64,000 bases of DNA from 3107 sp965216225 (lineage in GTDB: Bacteria > Pseudomonadota > Alphaproteobacteria > Rhodobacterales > Rhodobacteraceae). The notes below the pieces were generated by a model that was not told where the DNA came from, ran no database searches, and worked only from the letters and a program-made list of their open reading frames with translations. Location of the stretch: positions 1 to 64,000 of the forward strand of contig CBDCFF010000012.1 of assembly GCA_965216225.1 (NCBI GenBank), given 5' to 3'. Within the stretch, counting starts at the first letter, position 1; each line of letters begins with the position of its first letter. The translations under genes were made by a program, and so were the position numbers. Below are positions 26,437 through 35,750 of the stretch, one piece after another.

Positions 26437-27840
26437 ATGATGTCCGGAATGTCCAGAATGCCCAAACGAATCTGCATAATCGGGGCGGGGCCGTCGGGGC
26501 TCGCGCAATTGCGGGCGTTCCGGTCGGCAGCCGAAAAAGGGGCCACCGTCCCCGAGGTCGTCTGTTACGAGAAGCAGGCCGATTGGGGCGGGCTCTGGCG
26601 CTATGCCTGGCGCACCGGCGTGGACGAATACGGCAATCCCTGTCACGGGTCGATGTACCGCTATTTGTGGTCGAACGGGCCGAAAGAGGGCCTGGAATTC
26701 ACCGATTACACGTTCGAGGAACATTTCGGAAAGCCGATCGCCAGCTATCCGCCCCGCGCCGTTCTGTTCAATTATATCGAGGGCCGCGTGAAAAAGGCGG
26801 GGGTGCACGACAGGATCCGCTTCAACACCGTGGTGCGCGATGTGCGCGCCGTCGAGGGCGGGTTCGAAGTCACCGCGCGCGATTGCGTGTCGGATACCGA
26901 AAAGCGCGAGACATTCGATCATGTGATCGTTGCGACAGGCCATTTTTCCTTTCCCGATGTGCCGCATTATCCGGGTTTTGAAACCTTCAACGGCCGCATC
27001 CTCCATGCCCATGATTTCCGCGACGCACGAGAGTTCGAGGGCAAGGACATCCTGATCCTCGGCGCCTCGTATTCTGCCGAGGACATCGGATCGCAATGCT
27101 GGAAATATGGTTGCAAATCCGTGACGGTGGCGCATCGCACCGCGCCGATGGGATTTGACTGGCCGGACAACTGGCGGGAGGTTCCGGCGCTTGACCGGGT
27201 CGAAGGCAGAACGGCGCATTTCGTTGACGGTGCGTCCATTGTGGCGGATGCGATCATCCTGTGTACCGGGTACAGGCATCATTTCCCCTTCCTGCCGGAC
27301 GACCTGCGCCTCGGGACGGCCAACCGGCTTGCCGCAAGCGACCTTTACAAAGGCGTCGTCTACACCGGGAATCCGGATTTGTTCTATCTCGGGATGCAGG
27401 ATCAGTGGTTCACCTTCAACATGTTCGACGCGCAGGCGTGGTGGGTGCGCGATGTGATCCTGGGGCGCATGGCCCTGCCCGATGGCGCCGCGATGGCCAC
27501 CGACTGGAAACGGCGCCAGTCAGAGGAGGACGCGCTGCCCGATGATTATGCCTGCATCGCCTATCAGGGCGCTTACACCCGGGAACTTGTCGATGAAACC
27601 GACTATCCGGACTTTGATGTCGAGGCCGCCAATCAGGCTTTCCACGAGTGGAAAAAGCACAAGAAGAAAGGGATCATGACGTTCCGGGACCATGGTCATG
27701 TCAGCCCGATGACCGGGACCAGAGCGCCACCGCATCACACATCCTGGGTTGAGGCGCTGGATGACAGTCTGCAAAACTATCTGGAGGTCCAGGTTTTCCG
27801 CGGTCAGGGCGTGTCGCCCGCCATTGCGCGCTGGCCATAG
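26437..27840 (+). CDS. tmm: Trimethylamine monooxygenase (flavin-containing)
   Basis: Tmm oxidises trimethylamine to trimethylamine N-oxide with NADPH and oxygen. The 467-residue protein shows an FAD motif GAGPSG (residues 16-21), the FMO signature FNGRILHAHDF (184-194), an NADPH motif GASYSAEDIGSQ (209-220) and the stretches EKQADWGGLWRYAWRTG, SMYRYLWSNGPKE and MQDQWFTFNMFDAQAWW typical of bacterial Tmm rather than generic FMOs. Start at 26437, five bases after gggagg. The tail overlaps the convergent lysR by 37 bases. The adjacent TMAO transporter and demethylase genes strongly support the role. Confidence 0.93.
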   Translation: MMSGMSRMPKRICIIGAGPSGLAQLRAFRSAAEKGATVPEVVCYEKQADWGGLWRYAWRTGVDEYGNPCHGSMYRYLWSNGPKEGLEFTDYTFEEHFGKPIASYPPRAVLFNYIEGRVKKAGVHDRIRFNTVVRDVRAVEGGFEVTARDCVSDTEKRETFDHVIVATGHFSFPDVPHYPGFETFNGRILHAHDFRDAREFEGKDILILGASYSAEDIGSQCWKYGCKSVTVAHRTAPMGFDWPDNWREVPALDRVEGRTAHFVDGASIVADAIILCTGYRHHFPFLPDDLRLGTANRLAASDLYKGVVYTGNPDLFYLGMQDQWFTFNMFDAQAWWVRDVILGRMALPDGAAMATDWKRRQSEEDALPDDYACIAYQGAYTRELVDETDYPDFDVEAANQAFHEWKKHKKKGIMTFRDHGHVSPMTGTRAPPHHTSWVEALDDSLQNYLEVQVFRGQGVSPAIARWP

Positions 27841-28751
27841 CGCCGGCGCGTCGTGCTTTCCTTCAGCAGCCACTGCTCGACGACCCGGCGTTCATGAAAG
27901 GATTTCCGCTTTTCGCGTTGCAGCAGATAATAGCCGGATTCGGTGCGGATGCAGGATGCTCCCAGCGGGCGGACAAGCTGGCCGCTGTCCAGAAGGTGAT
28001 CCACCAGATGGCCCCAGCCAAGCGCCAGCCCGATGCCGGCCACGGCGGCCTGAATGGCAAGCGGATAGGTGTTGAAAAGCGATGCCCTTTCAATGGAATA
28101 CCCGGACAGCCCCTGATGCCCCAGCCAGTCGTCCCAGTTCATCCATTCGGTATGGAGGTTCGAGATTTCGATCAGATCCAGGCCGGGCAGGGCTTCGGGG
28201 CCGGCTGCATCCGGTTCCTTCTTCAGATAACCCGGAGAGCAGACGGGAAAAACGGTTTCGCCGAACAGCATCCGCGAGGCGTAGCCGGGCCAGTTGCCCT
28301 CGCCCCTCAGAATCGTCAGATCGACATTATCGGCCAGACATTCCTCATCGCTGTCGGAGGCGACAAGCATGATCTTTATCCGCGCGTTCGACCGGTTGAA
28401 CCTGCGCAGGCGCGGCATGAGCCAGAGTGCCGCAACCGAATTCGTGGCGGCAAGCGTCACGGTGTTTTTCCGCTGTCTGGAGAACATGCCCTGCGATGCG
28501 TCGCGCAGACGGTCCATCGCGGCGCGCACCGGTTCCAGCAGGGTCTGGCCTTGCGGGGTCAGGGATACCGACCGGTGGCCGCGAATGAACAGGGGAACAT
28601 CGTAATGCAACTCCAGCAGGCGCACCTTGCGGCTGATCGAGGTTTCGGAGACATTCATCTGCCGCGCGGCAGTGGCAAAGCTGCCGCAGGTCGCGGCTGT
28701 CTCGAACGCCAGCAGATAGTCCAGCGGGGGCAGGAGTTTCTGTTTTTTCAC
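27804..28751 (-). CDS. LysR-family regulator beside tmm/tmoX
   Basis: A 315-residue LysR regulator with the N-terminal winged helix (LLAFETAATCGSFATAARQMNVSETSISRKVRLLE) and a co-inducer domain. It reads away from tmoX and convergently into tmm. The divergent tmoX promoter region is the natural target, so TMA or TMAO is a possible inducer. The effector is inferred from context only. Confidence 0.88.
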   Translation of the reverse strand: MKKQKLLPPLDYLLAFETAATCGSFATAARQMNVSETSISRKVRLLELHYDVPLFIRGHRSVSLTPQGQTLLEPVRAAMDRLRDASQGMFSRQRKNTVTLAATNSVAALWLMPRLRRFNRSNARIKIMLVASDSDEECLADNVDLTILRGEGNWPGYASRMLFGETVFPVCSPGYLKKEPDAAGPEALPGLDLIEISNLHTEWMNWDDWLGHQGLSGYSIERASLFNTYPLAIQAAVAGIGLALGWGHLVDHLLDSGQLVRPLGASCIRTESGYYLLQREKRKSFHERRVVEQWLLKESTTRRRYGQRAMAGDTP

Positions 28752-29000
28752 CGGCGGTGGCCTCCGGTCCGGTCAGGGGCGCTGAACTCTTTCATGTCGG
28801 TCTGCATTTCTGTTTCGGGGGTCCGCGCGTTTGATTCCATAACATATTGATTAAATCAGAAGAATTTGATTTTGCCACAAGATTATGCAGGCGATGCCCC
28901 AAAAATTGTGAATCTGAAAATACGCGATTTCGCGGCAGAATGGCGTTACTATGGAATCCGTAAATTCCAGACAAAGAACACTATATCACAGGGAGTTGAC
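28752..29000. promoter_or_regulatory. Divergent lysR/tmoX regulatory region
   Basis: A 249-bp AT-rich region without a gene. Around 28845-28875 it contains several ATTGATT/ATTTGATT-like words, candidate LysR half-sites. A gggag ribosome site lies ten bases before tmoX. No exact operator can be fixed. Confidence 0.5.
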
Positions 29001-29951
29001 ATGAATACCAAATACACTCTGACGGCGGCGCTCGTGCTCGCCGGATTGGGCGTTGCACATGCCGAAGACAGCAGCGATCCGATCATCATTCCCATTCACA
29101 ACTGGTCCAGCCAGATCGTGGTGTCCAATGTTGTCGGACAGATGTATGAAAGCATGGGTCTGAACGTCGAATATGTGACGACAGACAGCCAGGCTGTTTA
29201 TGAATCGATCCGCCTCGGCGACGTGACCCTTGAACTTGAGGTCTGGGAAGGCGCTTTCGGCGCATCCTATCGCGCCGCTCTGGCCAGGGGCGGCATGGTT
29301 GACGCGGGCGCGCATGACGCCGTGACCCGTGAAGACTGGTGGTATCCGATGTGGACCAAGGACGCCTGTCCGGGGCTGCCGGACTGGGAAGCCCTGAATG
29401 ATTGCGCGCACCTCTTCACCACCGCCGAAACCGGCGACATGGGGCGTTATCTCGATGGTCCCGTGGACTGGTTGAAGCACGGCAAGGAACGGGCCGAGGC
29501 CCTGGGCCTGAACTTCACCGTGATCAATGCCGGTTCGGCCGCCGCGCTCTGGGCAGAGATCGGCGCTGCGGAAGCCGACATGAAACCGGTTCTGGTCTTC
29601 AACTGGACACCGAACTTTGCCGAGGCCGTATGGCCGGGTGAATTCGTGGAATTCCCGGCCTGGGAAGATGGCTGCGACACGGACCCGGCAAAGGGGCCGA
29701 TCCCGGATGCGCTTTATGATTGCGGCAACCCGGCGACCGGTTATCTTCGCAAGGTCGCGCATCACGAAATGACCGTGAAATGGCCAAGCGCCTATTGCGT
29801 GTTGTCCAACATCAGCTTCACCAACCCGCAAATTGCCGAGATGGCGAAACTCGTCGATACCGACGAGATGGAGCCGGAAGACGCCGCCGGGGTGTGGCTG
29901 GGCGCCAATCAGGGGCTCGTTCAGCCTTGGATCGACGCCTGCACCGGCTGA
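29001..29951 (+). CDS. tmoX: Periplasmic TMAO/betaine-type binding protein
   Basis: A 316-residue ProX-like substrate-binding protein. It has a Sec signal peptide (MNTKYTLTAALVLAGLGVAHA) and many tryptophans suited to an aromatic box for quaternary or N-oxide amines (HNWSSQ; LEVWEGAFGAS; EDWWYPMWTKDACPGLPDW; FNWTPNFAEAVWP). Start at 29001 behind gggag. Followed by ATPase and permease genes and then by tdm, it is best read as the TMAO-binding TmoX; glycine betaine or choline remain alternatives. Confidence 0.85.
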   Translation: MNTKYTLTAALVLAGLGVAHAEDSSDPIIIPIHNWSSQIVVSNVVGQMYESMGLNVEYVTTDSQAVYESIRLGDVTLELEVWEGAFGASYRAALARGGMVDAGAHDAVTREDWWYPMWTKDACPGLPDWEALNDCAHLFTTAETGDMGRYLDGPVDWLKHGKERAEALGLNFTVINAGSAAALWAEIGAAEADMKPVLVFNWTPNFAEAVWPGEFVEFPAWEDGCDTDPAKGPIPDALYDCGNPATGYLRKVAHHEMTVKWPSAYCVLSNISFTNPQIAEMAKLVDTDEMEPEDAAGVWLGANQGLVQPWIDACTG

Positions 29952-30038
29952 TCCCGCCTGCCGGCTGGCTGATGATGATTGCGATTGCGCCGTCCCGGAC
30001 ATGTTCGGGGCGGTGCAGGGTTGAGGAGAGTGATTTTG

Positions 30039-31067
30039 ATGAAACAGGCGTTGCCCGTGATTTCCGTGAGGAATGTCTGGAAGTTGTTTGGACCTGCTCC
30101 CGAACGGTATCTTGCGGAAATGCCTGCCGGGCGCAGCTTTGAGGAAATCAGCGCCGACGGCTACATCGCCGGGGTCAAGGATGTCTCGATAGAGGTCGGC
30201 CGGGGCGAGAAGCTGGTGATCATGGGGCTGTCGGGTTCCGGCAAGTCCACGCTGGTGCGATGCTTTTCCAGGCTGCACGACATCACCGGCGGCACGGTCG
30301 AGGTTGACGGGCAGGACATCATGGCCCTGACCGAGCGGGAACTGATCGCGCTGCGGCGAAAAAAGATGGGCATGGTGTTTCAGTCCTTTGGCCTGCTGCC
30401 GCACCGGACGGTTCTGGAAAACGTGGCCTTCCCCCTGGAAATGCGCGGGCAGGAGCGGCACACCCGCCGCGAACGCGCCCTGGAGGTGATCAGGCTGGTC
30501 GGCCTGGAGGGGCGCGAGGAGTATTTCCCGCGCGAACTCTCTGGCGGTCAGCAGCAGCGCGTCGGTATCGCCCGCAGCCTGGCGATAGAGCCGGATATAT
30601 GGTTTCTCGACGAACCGTTCTCGGCGCTTGATCCACTGATCCGCCGCGAGATGCAGGATGAATTTCTGCGCTTGCAGGAAATGCTGGGAAAAACCATCGT
30701 GTTCATCACCCACGATTTTGACGAGGCGCTGAGGCTGGCGGATCGTATCGCGATCATGCGCAACGGGGCGGTCGAGCAATGCGATACCCCCGACAGGATC
30801 GTGCTGAACCCGGCCACCGAATATGTCCGCAAATTCACCGAAAACATCGACAAGGCCCGCGTGGTGCGCGCCCGTGGCCTGATGCAGCCGCTGAACGGAA
30901 ACGCGCCGAAGGGGGCGGCGATCGACGGAATGGCGACGATTCGGGAGCTCGCCCGCGATCTGGTCAACGATCCGCGCGACGCAATCCCCGTGGCGGGAAG
31001 CGATGGCGCAATCGCAGGATTGCTTGACCGGCAGGCGGCGCTGGACGTGCTTCTTGGGGGGCAATGA
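30039..31067 (+). CDS. tmoV: ABC transporter ATPase (ProV-like, TMAO system)
   Basis: A 342-residue ATPase with Walker A GLSGSGKST, Q-loop VFQSFGLLPH, signature LSGGQQQRVGIARSL, Walker B IWFLDEPFSALD and the switch THDFDEAL. A C-terminal ~70-residue extension resembles the CBS-like regulatory end of ProV-type osmolyte importers. Start at 30039 behind gaggag. Its stop overlaps the permease start (ATGA). The letter V is used by analogy with ProV; published naming of this system may swap letters. Confidence 0.88.
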   Translation: MKQALPVISVRNVWKLFGPAPERYLAEMPAGRSFEEISADGYIAGVKDVSIEVGRGEKLVIMGLSGSGKSTLVRCFSRLHDITGGTVEVDGQDIMALTERELIALRRKKMGMVFQSFGLLPHRTVLENVAFPLEMRGQERHTRRERALEVIRLVGLEGREEYFPRELSGGQQQRVGIARSLAIEPDIWFLDEPFSALDPLIRREMQDEFLRLQEMLGKTIVFITHDFDEALRLADRIAIMRNGAVEQCDTPDRIVLNPATEYVRKFTENIDKARVVRARGLMQPLNGNAPKGAAIDGMATIRELARDLVNDPRDAIPVAGSDGAIAGLLDRQAALDVLLGGQ

Positions 31068-33046
31068 TGGTTGCCATTTCGACCGGCGGCATTGACGATT
31101 CAACAGAATTGTCGCCGCGCCATCAGGTGCTTTGGTCATTGCTGGGCGCGGCGTTGCTGCTGATGCTGGCGCGGGCGCTGGGGGTGCTGCCGGATTGGCT
31201 GATCCGGCTTCCGGCGTCGATGATTCCGCCTTCCGCGATCTGGCTGGATGCGGCCTTTGACTTCATCAGGGAGGATCTGGGTCTGATCCATGTGACCAGA
31301 ACGTTGACTGCCGGGCTGGAATATCTGCTCGATACGACGGCGAATCTGCTTCATGGCAAACGGCGATGGCCAAATCTGGGCCCGATCCCGTGGACGGCGA
31401 TCACGGCTGTGGCGGCTGTCATCGGCTATTATCTGGGTGGCTGGAAAATGGCGCAACTGGCGGGTGGAACCTTTGTGTGGACTGCCCTGGTCGGCCAGTG
31501 GGAAATCGCGATGCAGACCATGTCCGTGCTGATCGTCGCGGCGCCGATTGCATTTCTCGTCGGGCTTGGGCTGGGAATACTCGGCTGGAAACATGCCCCG
31601 TTCGACCGCGCCATCAGGCCCATACTCAGCGTGTTGCAGACACTTCCCTTCTTCACCTATCTGCTGCCGGCGGTGATATTCTTCAAGGTGGGGCCGACTG
31701 CGGGCGCGGTCGCGACCATCGTCTATGCCATTCCGCCGATGATCCTGATGACAACGCTGGGGCTGAAAAAGGTCAGCCCCGAAGTGGTCGAGGCGGGCAA
31801 GATGTCGGGCTGCACCAGATGGCAGATGCTGACGCGCGTCTATATCCCCGCGGCGCGGACCGAATTGCTGGTCGGCGTAAACCAGGTGATCATGCTGTGT
31901 CTGGCAATGGTCGTGCTGACCGCGTTCATCGGGATGCCGGGCCTTGGCGCCAAGCTGCTGGCCATGATGGGATCGTTCAAGCTGGGCCGCTCATTCGAGA
32001 TCGGCGTAACCATCGTGCTCATGGCGATCACGCTCGACCGTTTGTCAAAGGCCTGGGCCGTGAAACAGCCCCAGCATTTCGAAAGGGGCACACCCTGGTG
32101 GCGGCGGCACACCCATCTGCTTTCAGCGATTGCCGCTTTTGTGCTGTTCATGCTTCTGGCGCAGTTGATTCAGGTCTTCAGCGAGATCGGGCGTACCCAG
32201 CATTTCTCTCAGGGCAAGAAAATCGACACCATCATCAAGTTTGCTCTGAATATCGACGCGGTGCAGGCCGTAACCGGGTGGCTGCGCTGGTTCCTCAATG
32301 TCAAGGTGCTGATCCCGTTCCGTAATTCTCTTCTCTGGATACCGACACCGGCGTTTATCCTGATGGTCGTGGCGTTCTCCGGCTGGCTGGGCGGGCGGAA
32401 GTCGGCGATTTACGCGGCGATCTTTTTCTCGATAGTTGCGTTGTCCGGTTGGTGGGATCGTTCGGTCATCACACTCTACACCGTGATTTCCGCCGTTATC
32501 CTGGCCACGCTCATCGGCCTGCCGCTGGGCATCCTTGCCGCGCGATCCGAAAGATGGTCACGGCGCATTCTGCTTGCCTGCGATACGGCGCAAACCTTCC
32601 CCAGTTTCATCTACCTGATACCGGCGATCATGCTTTTCGGCGTCAATGATGTGGCGGTGGTCTTTTCGATCCTGATTTTCGCGACCGTGCCGCTGACCCG
32701 ATACACGATCGAGGGGTTGCGAACGGTGCCGCCGGAAATGACCGAGGCCGCCGACATGGCCGGGGCTTCGCGTATGCAGAAGCTCCTGTCGGTACAATTG
32801 CCGCTGGCGTTGCCGACCATGGCCGTCGGGTTCAATCAGGCAATCATGTTCGCCTTCTTCATGGTGATTGTCGCGGCCTTCATCGGCACTCAGGATCTGG
32901 GACAGGAATTGCAGCGGACACTCGCCGGGACCGAGCTTGGCAAGAATTTCGTGTTGGGAATGAATGTGTCGCTGATGGCGTTGACGTTCGACATTGCAAT
33001 CATGTATTGGGCGGAAAAGCGCAAGCAGGCATTGGGTTTGGGATGA
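31064..33046 (+). CDS. tmoW: Fused double permease of the TMAO-type ABC importer
   Basis: A 660-residue inner-membrane protein with two tandem binding-protein-dependent permease units. Each has an EAA-type loop: EAGKMSGCTRWQMLTRVYIPAARTE in the first half and EAADMAGASRMQKLLSVQLPLAL in the second. Usual ProW permeases have one unit, so this gene encodes both halves of the channel. Stop-start overlaps on both sides (ATGA) show tight coupling between the ATPase gene and tdm. Confidence 0.88.
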   Translation: MMVAISTGGIDDSTELSPRHQVLWSLLGAALLLMLARALGVLPDWLIRLPASMIPPSAIWLDAAFDFIREDLGLIHVTRTLTAGLEYLLDTTANLLHGKRRWPNLGPIPWTAITAVAAVIGYYLGGWKMAQLAGGTFVWTALVGQWEIAMQTMSVLIVAAPIAFLVGLGLGILGWKHAPFDRAIRPILSVLQTLPFFTYLLPAVIFFKVGPTAGAVATIVYAIPPMILMTTLGLKKVSPEVVEAGKMSGCTRWQMLTRVYIPAARTELLVGVNQVIMLCLAMVVLTAFIGMPGLGAKLLAMMGSFKLGRSFEIGVTIVLMAITLDRLSKAWAVKQPQHFERGTPWWRRHTHLLSAIAAFVLFMLLAQLIQVFSEIGRTQHFSQGKKIDTIIKFALNIDAVQAVTGWLRWFLNVKVLIPFRNSLLWIPTPAFILMVVAFSGWLGGRKSAIYAAIFFSIVALSGWWDRSVITLYTVISAVILATLIGLPLGILAARSERWSRRILLACDTAQTFPSFIYLIPAIMLFGVNDVAVVFSILIFATVPLTRYTIEGLRTVPPEMTEAADMAGASRMQKLLSVQLPLALPTMAVGFNQAIMFAFFMVIVAAFIGTQDLGQELQRTLAGTELGKNFVLGMNVSLMALTFDIAIMYWAEKRKQALGLG

Positions 33047-35427
33047 ACGAACTGAAACCGGTCAGGCCGATTCTGGAAGTCCCCTGGGAGCGAAAGGGGG
33101 TGCTGGTCCCCGGATTGCCCATTCTGCCGCCCGGGGTAGAGAGGCACCCGGTTCCCGGCGGTGGTTCGCGTGCGGTCGCGATCTGCGCCGGGGATGAAAT
33201 CATCGTGCTGAACCGGGAGGGGCTGCAAGCCGGAGAGCTGGTGTTCTTCGCGCCTGATCGCGGTTCCGCCGCCGCGATGCTGGGCGCAAGAGGGCACGGT
33301 CGCCCGACCGCCACCATCGAAACCCTGGCGAATGGATCGCCTTCGGGCGCGCGTGTTCTGCGCTCGCTTGCCGCCGCCGGATTCGACATCGAACTAGGCG
33401 ACGGCATCAGGGTTCTGGGCGACGGCTCCGGTTCCGGGGACATGCAGACATTTGTCGCCGAATGTGATGGCCTGCTGATCGTTTCAGCCCCCGGCGGGCC
33501 GATGCGCCCCGATGCCCAGAACGCGCCGAGCGAGTTGATCCTCTATATCCGCCGGGCGAACCCGAAAGACGGCAAGGCCGCCACCGGCCTGCCCGAACCG
33601 CTGGCAGAGCCGTTGCAGGACATCAATATCCAACCCGGCAACGCGATTTCATACGAAGTGAGGAAGGGTGAATATATCCAGATCCTCGATGTGAAAGGGC
33701 GCGAGTGCAGTGATTTTCAGGCTTTCTCGCTCAGGGCGCTGGAAAAGGGGCTGGAGCGGGAGATCGACCCGACAACCACGCGCAGCCTGACCGGAAGCCT
33801 GTACCCGTCGCCCGGCATCTTCTCGAAATACTGGACGCAGGATCAGGAGCCGCTGGTCGAGATCGTGCGGGACACCTGCGGGCGGCACGATACTTTCGGC
33901 CTGGCCTGCACGGCGCGATACTATGAGGATCTGGGCTATCCGGGGCATGTGAACTGTTCCGACAACATCAACGCGGACCTTGCCCGATACGGTGTGCGCC
34001 CCCGCGCCGGCTGGCCTGCGATCAATTTCTTTTTCAATACCATGCTCGACGCCGCCAACGCGATTGACATGGATGATCCCTGGTCGCGGCCGGGTGATTA
34101 CGTCCTGCTGTGCGCACTCAGTGATCTGGTCTGCATCAGCACGGCCTGTCCGTGCGATGTCGATCCGGCCAATGGCTGGGAGCCAACGGATATTCAGGTC
34201 CGCACCTACAGGGCCGGGGAAAGGTTCAGCCGGTCCATCGGCTATCGGAAATCTGCGGAGGCGGATGTGGAAGAAACAAGGAAAACGGGATTTCACGACA
34301 GCTTTGCAAGGCATACCCGCAATTTCGCGGAGTATGGCGGCTATTGGCTGCCCGGAACCTTCACCAATTACGGCGCAATCGCCGAATACTGGGCCGTGCG
34401 GGAAAAGGCCGCTGTCATGGATCTGTCGCCCCTGCGCAAATATGAGGTGACAGGCCCCGATGCCGAAGAACTGATGCAGCTTTGCGTCACCCGCGACATG
34501 AAGAAGCTGAGCGTGGGGCAGGTGGTGTATACGGCCATGTGCTATGAGCATGGCGGGATGATCGACGATGGTACGGTCTATCGGCTGGGCGAGGCCAATT
34601 TCCGCTGGATCGGGGGGAATGACACTTCGGGCCTCTGGCTGCGCGAACAGGCGCAGAAGCGGCGCCTGAACGCATGGGTGCGCAATTCCACGGATCAGTT
34701 GCACAATATCGCGGTACAGGGCCGGCATTCGCGCAACATACTGGCGGAAATTTTCTGGACCCCCCCGCAGCAACCCACGATCGGGGAATTGCCCTGGTTC
34801 CGCTTTACCATCGCGCGGGTGGGCGATGTGACGGGAACCGCCGTGCTCATCTCTCGTACCGGCTATTCCGGCGAATTGGGCTATGAGGTTTTCTGCCATC
34901 CGAAAGACGCGCCCGAAATATTCGACAGGGTATGGGACGCCGGGCGGAAATACGGGCTGGCGCCGTTGGGCCTTGCGGCGCTGGACATGATGCGGATCGA
35001 GGCAGGGTTGATCTTTGCCGGGTCCGAATTTGACGATCAGACTGACCCGTGGGAGGCCGGGATCGGCTTTGTCGTTTCGCTGAAATCCAAGAGTGACGAC
35101 TTCATCGGTCGGGCGGCGCTGGAAGAGCGGCACGCGCATCCGCATCGAAAACTTGTCGGTTTCGATGTCGAGGGCGGCGTGATCCCCAGGTCGGGTAATT
35201 GCGTGCGGATCGGCAAGGCGCAGGTGGGTGAGATCACGTCGGCCATGAAATCCCCGCTTTTGGGCAGGGTCATTGCGCTGGGCCGCATTGCGGTTTCACA
35301 TGCCGAACCGGGAACGCCGGTCGAAATCGGGCAACTCGACGGCCAGCAGAAGCGGCTGAAGGCCGTGGTCGGCGCCTATCCGCATCTTGATCCGGCCAGA
35401 AAGCGGGTGAAGGGCAATTACGATTGA
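33043..35427 (+). CDS. tdm: Trimethylamine N-oxide demethylase (DUF1989 + GcvT)
   Basis: Tdm cleaves TMAO to dimethylamine and formaldehyde. The 794-residue protein has an N-terminal segment, a DUF1989 domain (about 200-390) rich in conserved cysteines (Cys222, 279, 289, 305, 369, 371; DTCGRHDTFGLAC and TACPCD), which fits the metal site, and a C-terminal GcvT tetrahydrofolate domain (about 410-790; RTGYSGELGYEVF; LAALDMMRIEAG). This architecture is that of Methylocella/Roseobacter Tdm; the GcvT part may capture formaldehyde on folate. ATG 33043 overlaps the permease stop. Other GcvT demethylases are less likely because of the DUF1989 domain. Confidence 0.9.
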   Translation: MNELKPVRPILEVPWERKGVLVPGLPILPPGVERHPVPGGGSRAVAICAGDEIIVLNREGLQAGELVFFAPDRGSAAAMLGARGHGRPTATIETLANGSPSGARVLRSLAAAGFDIELGDGIRVLGDGSGSGDMQTFVAECDGLLIVSAPGGPMRPDAQNAPSELILYIRRANPKDGKAATGLPEPLAEPLQDINIQPGNAISYEVRKGEYIQILDVKGRECSDFQAFSLRALEKGLEREIDPTTTRSLTGSLYPSPGIFSKYWTQDQEPLVEIVRDTCGRHDTFGLACTARYYEDLGYPGHVNCSDNINADLARYGVRPRAGWPAINFFFNTMLDAANAIDMDDPWSRPGDYVLLCALSDLVCISTACPCDVDPANGWEPTDIQVRTYRAGERFSRSIGYRKSAEADVEETRKTGFHDSFARHTRNFAEYGGYWLPGTFTNYGAIAEYWAVREKAAVMDLSPLRKYEVTGPDAEELMQLCVTRDMKKLSVGQVVYTAMCYEHGGMIDDGTVYRLGEANFRWIGGNDTSGLWLREQAQKRRLNAWVRNSTDQLHNIAVQGRHSRNILAEIFWTPPQQPTIGELPWFRFTIARVGDVTGTAVLISRTGYSGELGYEVFCHPKDAPEIFDRVWDAGRKYGLAPLGLAALDMMRIEAGLIFAGSEFDDQTDPWEAGIGFVVSLKSKSDDFIGRAALEERHAHPHRKLVGFDVEGGVIPRSGNCVRIGKAQVGEITSAMKSPLLGRVIALGRIAVSHAEPGTPVEIGQLDGQQKRLKAVVGAYPHLDPARKRVKGNYD

Positions 35428-35493
35428 TCCGCCGGGCGGATGGGGCAGAACCGCCCGCCGCCGGAATCGGGCCGAAAACAACGCATGAAAGCC

Positions 35494-35530
35494 GCGGGCC
35501 GCCCCGAGAACAGGACGGCCCGCAGTTTTT
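35494..35530 (+). terminator. Rho-independent terminator after tdm
   Basis: GCGGGCCG (35494-35501) and CGGCCCGC (35516-35523) form a perfect 8-bp stem with a 14-base loop, followed by agttttt. It ends the tmoX-tdm operon and lies opposite the end of the leftward amt unit. Confidence 0.8.
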
Positions 35531-35555
35531 CACATGTCACATATCCACGAATGGA

Positions 35556-35726
35556 TCATTCATACCCGACATAGAGCTGATGCTCTTTCCTGTTGCCCGC
35601 CCAGAGCGCCCAAATGCACATGGCGGCAGAGATCAGGGTATAGATTGCGGGCGCTGCCCCTCCGGCACCGATATACATGGCGCCGGTGACAGCATCCCAG
35701 GTTGCTTGATCAAACGGAAAACCCAT
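35556..35726 (-). CDS. 56-residue membrane protein downstream of amt
   Basis: An ATG at 35726 behind aggaac opens a 56-residue frame ending at 35556. It begins MGFPFDQATWDAVTGAMYIG, contains one membrane helix (about residues 24-43, APAIYTLISAAMCIWALWAG) and a charged C-terminus (NRKEHQLYVGYE). It lies 24 bases after amt on the same strand, so both are probably co-transcribed. It may be a small Amt-associated membrane protein. Function unknown. Confidence 0.65.
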   Translation of the reverse strand: MGFPFDQATWDAVTGAMYIGAGGAAPAIYTLISAAMCIWALWAGNRKEHQLYVGYE

Positions 35727-35750
35727 TTTCTGTTCCTTTCGTCCTCACTC

